Assembly: GCF_018812025.1 (NCBI RefSeq)
Contig: NC_063052.1
Span: forward strand, 12,171,501-12,235,500
Length of the DNA stretch: 64,000 nt
Direction of reading: 5' to 3'
Source of the DNA: Megalobrama amblycephala
Taxonomy: Eukaryota; Chordata; Actinopteri; Cypriniformes; Xenocyprididae
Part shown: piece by piece, positions 22,208 to 32,324 of the stretch
How the letters are laid out: the number at the start of each line of letters is the position of its first letter
How positions within the stretch are numbered: the stretch's first letter is position 1
The notes under the pieces: model-generated
What the model saw: the letters and a program-made list of their open reading frames with translations, nothing else
Databases searched by the model: none
What the model was told of the DNA's origin: nothing
Program-made: the position numbers and the translations under genes

Positions 22208-24529
22208 GGTCTATAAAACCATCTTTAAACTTCCAAGCAAGGCTTTGTCAAGGAATCGTTCACAGTTTGTCTTGCCGTGACAAACCTTCCTTTTCTAGTT
22301 TCAGATAGATATAAAGACAGACAGACATTCATGAGACTGACTCTCATTAATTGAAAGGCAGCCAGTTCTTCAATTCTGAATTTTGCTCAACTGTACATTA
22401 TTGGCATTGCTTTGTGCACTTAATAATCCTTTCTAAAATTCAGCAAAACATTCATCCAGACATGAATATTCAGATCACATCACCTAGAGACCCTGATTCC
22501 CATTACATTACTGTCACCACAGAGGCATTTTTCACCCTCATGACTTTTCACCCAAACGTCTATCGCCCCCGCAGTCTAACATCCTCTGCATTTTCAATGC
22601 CCATGTGCCATCTCATCTATCTACAGATAAGAAACTCTTGCCAGGGGCCTTTATTCATTCTGGATCTCCTCTGGCAAATAGGGAGACCTTGGTTAAATGG
22701 CAGAGAGATAGATTACACCTCAGAGGTTTTTAAAGGTCTATATATAAACCTCCGACACAACTATCGGGGCTCTGCGCTGAGATTATGCACAGGCAGAATG
22801 AGATTCACAACGAAGTAATTCACACATACTGCCTTGTTCATCATTCTTGCTGATATCTTATTTGGTCACTTGGTTAAACATACTCTACACCTTTATGATA
22901 AGATTTGAATTAAATTAATAAAAATGAGTTCAATTGAGTGATTATGCGATAAGATAAATCGACATGGCTAACGTTCTTGATAACATCGTGAAGACAATGG
23001 TTTAATGGTTGAGGGTTCCCACGTGGGCTCTGGTTCTGATATAAATGCCCTATCATGCTGACAAATTGCTGTTGTCAGAATTTCCCTTCGCTCTGAAAGT
23101 GATATTGTCTTTTGTATAGCTGTAGTCAGGTAAACAGCATGGAGGTGATAGATAGAGAGAATCCTATAGTGAACACAACCTCTGCACCATCCTCCCCTGT
23201 TTCTGCACCTCCACACCGAATTGCATTTGTCAGTAATACATCTCTGCATTGTCACTGCAATTGTTCTTCATGCTTGGCATGAAATATATTCTTCAAAGAG
23301 TAGAAAATGTCTTGACCTGGAGACATTTATTTTTGCCTCTTCCAAAATCAATATGCATTTAAAAAAAAAAAAAAAAATCATGAAGGATATTAGGATAAAT
23401 GAGCCTATGTATATGAAGTAGAGCTGTTATAATAGATCATATGCTTGGCATCACTGTCAGATCGCTTGAATGATTGCTGGACACCCGCCCGCTGGAATCA
23501 TGGCGGATTTGCACTCCTGCCTCTTAATGTTGGTAAACATTATGCAAAAATATGCAAGGAAGAGTGCCTGCTATCATAACTCTTTAATATAGCATAAGTG
23601 CTGTCATGAATATGCAAATCTTAAGGGCTGTTAGAAATGCAAAATCAGAAAACTACTGGACTTTGATTTCTTTCTTACTTTCTTTTACACTCTGAATGTT
23701 GTTTTCTTGGGGGGATTCATCTTACAATGCTGTTTAGGAAACCATAAACGTTCCACTTCATCTTTAGGGATCACTGTCATCATAATCTCTGGAACTTTGC
23801 CTGTGAATTTGCTTAATTATATTCATATTCTTGCTCACATGACTAATGACTTGGAGCCAGTTAATTAAGATAGCGGTGATGAGAATATTAAGATTTGATG
23901 GCAAATTCATGTGCGAGTGGGCTGATATTTGCACTGGCTTAGAAGACTTTATAATCTGACCTATGAGAAGAGACAGAAAATAAAAAGAAATGATTTTTAT
24001 ACTTCTCACATTTGGCTATTTTTCTGTTGGATAGTTTTGTTAGGTGTTTACTTTAGCAGAAGTCAGCAAAGTAGAAGATTCTGACAAAGTGTCATGAAGC
24101 ACATGTATAATAGCAAAAAAAAAAAAAAATGCATTTTACCATTTTTATTGACTAGTTAATGTATGCCAAATATTGGTGCGATATGATTAAAAATTCATCT
24201 ACATTATATCAATGACACTGTTTTCCTTGGCTCGCCTCAAAAACTTTCATGAAAACATACATGCAGGATTCATCAATGAAAGTTTTTTCGTCCATTTACT
24301 TTAGTTTCTTAAAACAGAAGTGATTCTGAAATCAATTCCAAACTTAGACCTTTTGTCTGTGTTTCCAAACCTAGTGAGCTGTCTACCATCTATCATACTT
24401 TGATTAACATAAAATTTATGATCATGCACTATGATGCCAAGAAATGCTGTCAAGGTATGCTGTTTAGGAAACTAGGTTTTGTCTCCTCAGTAAGCTCATT
24501 ACAGCAGAACATGATAGAGTTAGACTTAC
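22208..24529. other. Unique sequence upstream of gnrhr coding exon 1
   Basis: No repeat family was recognised, and composition is more balanced than the transposon areas. The 155-codon open frame at 22351-22818 has no recognisable domain. A TATATAAA-like run lies at 22741-22747. Three ATGCAA motifs cluster at 23541-23618. If the 24530 donor is used, this is the 5' intron of the receptor. Confidence 0.5.
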
Positions 24530-25060
24530 CTGTTTGCTGCAATATGTGATTTGTAGATTAATCCATGAATATTTCACTCAGTTATGTATATATTGGACAT
24601 ATGCTGCTCTAGAGAAAATAAGCGCAGTTCATTCAGCAGTCCGTTAACATGTCGTGTTGTTACGCGGTTAAATCCACGACAAGTCTCGTTCTCCTCCAAC
24701 CCCCGCATGAGCTTGACGGCACCATGGACTCCTGTAGGGAACAGTTTGCCGCAGTCGACGGTAATCCACTCATCAGGGTGATAACGATACTCTCCCGGTG
24801 CAAAAGTTTGGTCGCTGGACGCTTTCGGGTAGTACGGCACTTTTTAAGAAGCTACATGTTGTTTTATTCGCACTTCTTGCCAAAAAGCCGACTGTTAAAC
24901 GGACTCGCGGAGCTGTCCAGGTTCTGAAGAGTCTCCAGTGGAGGAAGACAAGAGCTTTAGTGTGTGTACAGCAGCGCTGCTTCACCTTCAGACACTCGTC
25001 AACCGCACAGCAGCACAACACACACAGTGAGGAAACCTCAGCGTCACTACACTCTTACAC
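24530..25060 (-). other. gnrhr: Candidate 5' non-coding exon/promoter region of gnrhr
   Basis: On the minus strand the segment ends with a strong donor, GCAAACAG/GTAAGTC, at 24530/24529. The sequence before it is richer in CG than its surroundings. The donor would splice over 3.8 kb to the acceptor just before the receptor ATG (20708/20707). The segment contains a frame of 88 codons (24840-24574) that starts only at GTG and has a TAA two codons upstream, so it is read here as a leader open frame and not as protein. The 5' end of the exon is not defined by sequence. It could instead belong to an unrelated minus-strand transcript. Confidence 0.4.
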
Positions 25061-25288
25061 GCTGTGAAATATTCCTCATTTTAGCTGGAAAACCTTTAAA
25101 TCAAACAGTAAAAAAGAGTTAGTTGGTTAACTGTAATTTAGCTTACCATATACAGTACGGTCGACTTTATAGATATAGCCAGATAATAAAGCGCGCAGCC
25201 ATCTTTAGAATCTTGTCTTTGAACTTCCATTTTTGCAGTAGCTCTGTATATTTCTGTGGCATTGCTGTCTAAGAGTAATTAGCTGGTG

Positions 25289-25437
25289 AAGAGCATTATA
25301 ATGTTTGAAGCGGATGTCATAACAAATGTAAGTAGCCCAGGAAGATTTTAAAACGAGCGGTTCATTCATAAATCCGTAAGATCTTACCTTCATGCTGTGG
25401 AAATACAAACTGGAAGACTGAGGGAGTGCATCGCGCC
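25289..25437. repeat. Dispersed repeat, second copy of 1-140
   Basis: Collinear with the left edge of the window (see 1-160). On the minus strand it reads CAGCATGAAG/GTAAGA, a donor-like site that the other copy has lost. Confidence 0.7.
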
Positions 25438-25770
25438 TTTTTTTTTAGCGTTGTATTTTTTATTTTATTTTCTTACATTGCATAAACTAAACATAATGCC
25501 AACTATTGTAAAACACTCACATACTAATACTAATTTTACTGTACAATTGCTGAAATATTTTATATGAAATTGTCCTATAGCCGAATTAATGAGGAAATGT
25601 ACAGAATTCAATTCAGATTTTAAGTAAAAAAAAAATTATTTTTATTGTTGTTATTAGTATCGTAATGTTTTATGTTGCATTTATGTTATTTAGTTTATGC
25701 ATGTTGCATTATTTTATCTTTATGTCTTTGCACAATTCAACTTTGCTGAATAAACAAATAATTTCATGTA

Positions 25771-27193
25771 CAGTATTAGCCAAAAGTAATGTCTGGAGGG
25801 GATATTTGCACAATACTTGCTTTTAATGACACTTCAGGGTTATATTAAGCAATCAAATATGAGGAGTATGCTAAATTGGGAAGAAGAATACACTAAACTT
25901 GGTTAAGATATTAAAATGACAAAATTATTTGGCATTATTTTGGTTTTATTTTATTATGCAAAAACAAAAAAACAAAAAAACTCACAGGAAATAAAGCATA
26001 CATTGACTATAATGTAATCAGTTATTAATATTTTGTTGGTTGTCCCTTGTTTTTAATTACAGCAGCCATTCTCCAGGGCATTGACTCACTCAACTTTGCG
26101 CATGTGTCATGCTTCACTTTTTTCCAGTCCTCCTTAAGTTGAGCTTCATTGGAAAACCTGCATGACTTATCACATGCCACATGGTTTTCAATGCCATTAA
26201 GGTCAGGGGACTGAGGAGGCCACTTGAAGACTACAAAATGCTGAGCATGAACACTTTCATTGCGCGCAACATTATTCGCTGTGTGTTTGGGATAGTGTTG
26301 GAAATGCACATTTGATCTCCAAACAGATCCTCCATAACTGGCCACATTGTGGTCAGCAGGATTCCCAAGCATTGTTCCATTTTCAGCTGTGTAGATCCTT
26401 CCAACACCTGCAGCAGACATGCATCCCCAATACCATTATGTTTCCCCCGCTGTGCTTAATGGAGCCACACATGCATTTGTTATTAAACCACTCCAGACAG
26501 CATATACCTAACACCATCCAATGTTCAATTTCGACTTGTCGGAGTGCAGAACACGGCTCCAATCAAGGTGTTTTTTGCAGTAGATAAAAATAATAAATGG
26601 CTTCTTTATTGGTACACAACCTCTCAGCTTCTCATAGATGTTGTCTTAAAGTTCAAGATGAAAGGTTGGAGGTTTCATCCAGGTCTTTTCATCCTCCTGT
26701 CAAAATGCTCACTAGTCTTCCTTGACTAATCCTCTTTGGTTGCAGAGGACAGCTCCTTCCATCTGGCCATTTTCACTAAAACCCACCAAATAACATCTAA
26801 ATAACAATAATACTTGCCACATAGTTATTTATTGAATTAGGCTGGGAATAATGAGTGAAAGCTGACCACTTGGCCAAAAATGACGTCCACACAACTCGGC
26901 ATGTTTCATTGCGTCATGACAAATGATAAAATTGAAATGATGTTTTATTAACAAAATTCGGGAGGAGCAAGTTCAGATAATTAACCTAATTAGCACAGGT
27001 GGAGAGCATTCAGTTAATCAACTCAACCAATGTCAAAAGGTATAAATTCAGCAGACTTACTTATATGTGAACTCAGGAAACATGGAACGCATACATTATT
27101 TACACTCCAGGCACAACTTCACTGCATGCCTACAAATGAAAAGTTTGAATAAACCAATTTTCCTGTGTCGGACATCACTTTTGGCCACTACTG
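25771..27193 (-). mobile_element. Tc1-like DNA transposon, decayed, 1.42 kb
   Basis: Terminal inverted repeats begin CAGTATTAGCCAAAAGTAAT (left) and end ATCACTTTTGGCCACTACTG (right), with TA target sites outside both. Length fits a once-complete Tc1 element. It carries the transposase relic on the minus strand. Confidence 0.88.
26025..26770 (-). pseudogene. Tc1-type transposase relic
   Basis: Remnant of the DDE transposase that cuts and pastes Tc1/mariner elements. The last 131 codons (26420-26025) stay open and contain PKHTA and WPPQSPDLNGIENHV, the family's C-terminal catalytic region with its glutamate. The usual family motif has an Asp just before PKHT, but this copy reads QHYPKHTA, so a catalytic residue is missing. 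The presumed start, ATGGCCAGATGG at 26770, is followed by stops and frame changes. A full family member is about 340 residues. The copy is inactive. Confidence 0.88.
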
Positions 27194-28319
27194 TATAGGA
27201 GAATGAATATAGGCTACACAGAATAACTACAAATACATATAAGATAGCCTTCACATTATACAAAAGATACATCAGTTTACAGATACATCACACTGTTTTA
27301 CCAACAAAATTAGTTGAAACAGTTTATAGGGGCCAAGCAACAGTTCTAATGTGTCAAAACACATTTGACTCTCTGATATGTCTGTCGAATTGCTGTAGAG
27401 ACCAATTTTGATTAACTTTAAGTAATGTGGCCTTGCATTGCACCATTTGTATTGTCATCAGTACATTTTAGACTAACAAACAAGACTGAATGGCTCAGAC
27501 AGTCTGGTATGTTAACATTCAAGCTGTTTTGTTTCAGTGTGATTAATTGCATATACAGTAAAACACACAGTCACTAAAATGCCACACTGTAAATCCTGTA
27601 ACATGATCAGTGTATTTTTACTGTAAGGCATGCGCATCATTATTACTGTTAATAAAATATTACTAATACAAACAGTCTGTAAAAACAAATGAAAGAAATG
27701 TTTAGCCAATTATTATGAGAGGGAGAAATAAAACCCCTTTTTCTGATATAGCATGACTTTCTAACAACAAGGAGTGTCTTGCAATTAACAGTTATTGGAT
27801 TCTCCGACAGTATGCTGGTTTTACTGCAACAGATGGTTACAGAGTTCTTTTTCCTGTGTTAAATGTCATAAAGGGGTCTGTTTTCTTAAGTCTCATTTGT
27901 ATTCACCCTCCGCTTGTATTACACTTATGTTAATAGAGGCATTCAAATGCAACAGCCTTTTAAATCTGTCTCAGATATTTTAATTGCTAAGAATGTTGTT
28001 GATGAACCGCTGTCACATCTCTCCAAGGTTAACTGCTTCAGAGCAGTGTTCATTTTGACAGCAAATTTTGATTTAGGTCAGAGATTAAATGTCATGCATG
28101 CTGAGGCTTTCGCTCCATTCTTTTTGCTCCGCTGATTAAGTCAATTAATAATTGTAATTAAATAATAAAAAGCTGGTTTTTATACAGAGTGAATGTAAAG
28201 CGTGTTTAATTTGCCAGTGTTCCTGTGGTGGAGGACATGGTGCAAAAAGGTCCTAAGATGTTCATTATATTCTTTAATCCTGTACATGTACATTTAAGGC
28301 ATTTAGCAGGAAGATACCA
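27194..28319. other. No gene recognised
   Basis: AT-rich sequence with some unique-looking stretches (27740-28140). Short frames only. Confidence 0.5.
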
Positions 28320-28560
28320 CACTCTTAGAAGAAAAGGTTCTAGAACCTTAAAGGGTTCCGTCAGGTGCTTCATAGAACCTTTTAGGGGTTTCCATCATGG
28401 GATCAGGGGTTAGTTTTAACAAATTAATTATGTTTTAATTCATTTTTGAAAGTTAATTTATCTTTATATAGAACCTTTTTGGCATAAAGCATTCTTTAAA
28501 ATTGAATCAAGAACCCTAGAGTTCTATATAGAACCCCACTGAACCTTTTTTCTGAGAGTG
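28320..28560. mobile_element. MITE with CACTCTTAGAA ends
   Basis: Left CACTCTTAGAAGAAAAGGTT; right AACCTTTTTTCTGAGAGTG. Internal inverted AAGGTTCTAGAACCTT-like and TAGAACC motifs. This is a 241-bp fish miniature element. Confidence 0.75.
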
Positions 28561-29278
28561 ATGCTCAAAGGTAATACATGCAATTCAGAAAGTTATGATT
28601 TATGGATAACTTGCCTTATATTCACATATTTTGTCTATTGTTATTCTTGGTCAGATTGAAATTTAGGAGAAATCCTGATTATGGGGTCACATAATGTAAA
28701 TATAATCTGCAACAATCTGTTACATTTATGTCATGGTGCCGCAGAAGAAAACATAATATTGCTTATGTTGCTTATGCCAATAAAAATAACTTCTAAGTAA
28801 AACAGAGAAAAAAAGGGGAAAAAAAGAAAAAGAAAAAAAGAGTGTGTGTTTGACCTGCAATCTCTCTTTAGGTTGTACTGCCCTCTGCTGGGAAGATTTC
28901 TACATTAAACCAAAGAGTCAGCAACAACCAATAGCATCTCAGAATACATTAATTTAATAATTAATATTTGTCTCTCTGGAATTATTTTATTTTATTTTAT
29001 TTAAATTTTTTTTGAGGATAAAGAATTCACTCTCACAAGAAAACATTGTACTATACTATATTTTACTTACTATTTTAACCAAATTAGAATAAGTTTTATC
29101 CATAAAATTACAATTAATCTGTATTTTTATATTTTTTTATTTCTTCATATTAATTTCAATTTAAAGATCTCTGATATTAGTTAATTTCAAATTTCTACAG
29201 CTATTTGAATACATTTTTTCTCTGATTACTTTATGGGGTTTAAAAATAAAATGCTGTTTTCTTTATGACAAAACTTGA

Positions 29279-29281
<3 letters not shown>
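28561..29281. other. No gene recognised
   Basis: AT-rich with an A/G-rich run at 28806-28843. Nothing coding seen. Confidence 0.55.

Positions 29282-29355
<74 letters not shown>
29282..29355. repeat. (GT)n microsatellite
   Basis: 37 GT dinucleotides in a row. A CVCVCV open frame crossing it is an artefact. Confidence 0.98.
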
Positions 29356-29356
<1 letters not shown>

Positions 29357-29628
29357 TACCCAAGGATCGTAAAACCTGAATTGTGGGGACCAGCCAGCAG
29401 TCCACATGGGAGAAATGGATTAATAAACATACAAAATTATAATTATTATTATTATTATTATTATAATTATTATTGTTTTGTTTTTTGTTTTTTTTGAAAA
29501 TGTAAAAATGCAGAAAGGTAGGTGGGTAGGTCTAGGGGTAGGATTTGTGTAGGGGAATAGAATATAGAGTTTGTACAGTATAAAAACCATTACGTCTGTG
29601 GAGAGTCCTTAAAAGGATAGTGAACCAG

Positions 29629-29631
<3 letters not shown>

Positions 29632-29690
<59 letters not shown>
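29632..29690. repeat. (GT)n microsatellite
   Basis: A GT run ending in GCGCGC. It lies about 280 bp after the first GT array. Confidence 0.97.
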
Positions 29691-29693
<3 letters not shown>

Positions 29694-31190
29694 CTGCAGT
29701 CTTAGTTGACAGATTGCATAACATTCATGAGATTATTTAATATGCACTTTGAGTATTTACATAACATCTCCCGTCTGTGAGCTTAAGAACGGATTTGACT
29801 CTGTCTCTAATATTGATGTTGCATATCTGCTATTGATGATACTGATATTAATATCTTAATACCTCTCGTGTGCTGTATTTGATGCTGAATATTGATTATG
29901 AAGTGTTTTCTATCCAAATGTTCTTTATAATCAACATGCAGACCTTTGAATGAGTTGACAGCTCACACACCGGAAGCCCTCCTCCAGTTGTGTCTAATAC
30001 TTAATGTTATTCGAAACTTACTGAGCTGTAACTCATTAACATGAAGCTTAATTACTCCCTGTCTGCTGTTTTCCTACCTCTTAATTCTGAACATTAATTA
30101 GCAATGAGAAATAATCTCACCATTTGATCGAAGAACAACAAGCATACATCAGTGGTAATAAATCAAGCATGCGTTACAACAAACAGACATCTCTGTATTA
30201 TGTGCGTTCAAATCTTAAAATTCATGCTATATTAAAATGAGAATGTAGAATGTTCCAATAAAATAACACAAGGAAAGTATTCTGATTCTATGAAGCATTT
30301 ATTGAATGCCCTAGACAAAATCAATGCTCTATCAATGCTCTTTATGTGTGAATTACATAAAGACTGCTGTCTTGTCTTTCCGAATTGTCCTATTTAGATG
30401 GCATTTAACACTATGACCACCAGATGGGAGACTAACTCCCTAAAAAGGACAATGAAATGCCATATATAGCAAATTATACAGTACTTATAGACACCCCTAA
30501 CACAACAACAATACTCTGTAACCATCACAGAGCCCACAAAATGTGCACTGATTTATGTTCAGAGTTAAGCTCAATCTACAACATTTGTGGCATAATGTTG
30601 AGTACCATAAAAAATATTTCAACTTGTTCTTAATTTTCTTTAAAAAAAAAAAAGAGGGAAAAAAAAGCCAAAGTGCTTACAATGGGGTCATATTGTGAAA
30701 GGATTTAAAAGCAGAAAATGTGAAGCAAATAATTTTATGAAAGCATTTACAATTGATCTGTTAAACTGTGTGTATATTAGCTGTAAAATTTTTTTTTTAA
30801 TACATTTTATAATTGTTTTTGGGTTCATGTCAAAGAAGTAAAAAAAAGAGAAAAGAGAAATTTATCACTAAAATCAGGGTTATTATCGTTAAATAAAACT
30901 GTTTAAAACAGTTCTGATAATTGAAATAAAGCTGAAAAAATAAAATATAAATTTTAGTTGAAAAGTTAGAAATGTTGCCTTGGCAATAAACTGAAAGTCT
31001 AAACAGCATTATATAAATAAAAACCTAAGCAGCATTTTATATATATATATATAAACCCTAATAAAATGACAAAAGCACATAACTAAATTACTAAAAAATT
31101 AAACAAAAATTAACATGAAAACTAAAAATATAAAAATAAAAGTTAATTTAAAATACTAATAAAACTATAATAACACTAAAATAACATTTA
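29691..31190. other. Unique sequence, possible conserved non-coding block at 29750-30190
   Basis: 29750-30190 is repeat-free and rich in AATTA-type sites (GCTTAATTACTCCC, ACATTAATTAGCAATGAG). The remainder (30600-31190) is A/T-rich with homopolymers. No coding exon seen. Confidence 0.45.
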
Positions 31191-31762
31191 CTGTGTCCGA
31201 AATTGCATACTCTCTTAAGTAAGTACTTATTTTGAATAAGTAATTACTTCATGGCCACTAAAAAAGTATGTTCTATATGAATGTGTGTGAATATAATCCA
31301 GACGTACTACATCCACAATGTTACCCTTATCATGTGACCTACCAGCGTCAGTTGCGTCGCTTCACTGCCATCCATAAATCCTCTCCTGTGGTCTCATGTA
31401 AAGAGATGGCTGCATCTGAAATCACATACTTCCCTACTATATAGTACACAGTACTCATAAAAGAGTAGGCGAAAAGTATCCGAATAACCTGCTACTTCTG
31501 GCAAGATTCTGAAGTGTGTGTCCATATGATGGACACTTTACTATCCCATTAGGCCACGGGAGGCAATTTGTGAATGGCAGTGAAGTGACGCAACTGATGA
31601 TGATGGTAGGTCATGTGATAAGGGCAACATGGCAATTATAGTACGTCCAGATTACATTCATACTACATACACTCATACTATATGGAACGTTCTTTTTAGC
31701 GCTCGTGAAGTAATTACTTATTCAAAATACGTACTCAAGTGAGTATGTGATTTTGGACGCAG
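31191..31762. mobile_element. Inverted-repeat element with CTGYGTCC ends
   Basis: The left end CTGTGTCCGAAATTGCATAC and the right end GTGATTTTGGACGCAG are inverted. The arms share AAGTAATTACTTATTC and GTCATGTGA blocks. A second internal terminus at about 31411 (GGCTGCATCTGAAATCACAT) suggests a nested copy. Confidence 0.7.
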
Positions 31763-31910
31763 CCGAAAAGTCCATCAGGTCGCACCAGAAGTAGCAGGTA
31801 CGTTTTGCCTACTCTTTTATGAGTACTTTAAAAATAGTTTCTTATTATTCTAATTGTAAGACATTTCTCAGGCAGTAAATGTGGATCTTTCAGATGAATC
31901 TGAGGAGTTT

Positions 31911-31952
31911 TGCTCTGGTCTTGTCTTGGTCTTGACACACACTGGTCTTGTG
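31911..31952. repeat. Outlying piece of the 33-bp minisatellite
   Basis: TCTTGACACACACTGGTCTT and the preceding TCTGGTCTTGTCTTGG are one unit of the large array, separated from it by the 372-bp element at 31953-32324. Confidence 0.8.
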
Positions 31953-32324
31953 CTGCGTCCGAAATCGAATACTTCTCTACTATATAGTACGTGAAAAACA
32001 GTATGTGAACAGAGTAGTATGTCCAAAAAACAGAAGGCGAAAAGTACCCGGATGACTTATTACTTATGGCGGGACTCTGAAGAGCGCATCCGATGGACAC
32101 TTTACTATCCCATGAGGCCATGGAGAGGATTTGTAAATGGAGTTGAAGGGACATAACTGACGCTGGTAGGTCATGTGACAGTAACAACATGGTGGATGTA
32201 GTATGTCTGAATTCATTCATACTACACTCATTCGTACTATATAGAACATACTTTTTCAACAGTCGTGAAGTAAATTTAAATTCAAATGTAGTACCTACTC
32301 AACAGTACACGATTTTGGACACAG
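31953..32324. mobile_element. CTGYGTCC-ended element inserted in the minisatellite
   Basis: Left CTGCGTCCGAAATCGAATAC; right GTACACGATTTTGGACACAG. Array sequence lies on both sides, so the element landed in an existing array or the array spread around it. No clear target duplication. Confidence 0.75.

Noticed and set aside
22351..22818. 155-codon plus-strand frame upstream of gnrhr
   Set aside because: No domain, low-quality composition and no exon context. It may be unique non-coding DNA.
24574..24840. 88-codon minus-strand frame with protein-like composition
   Set aside because: It has only a GTG start, a stop two codons upstream and no recognised family. It is better explained as part of a 5' leader.
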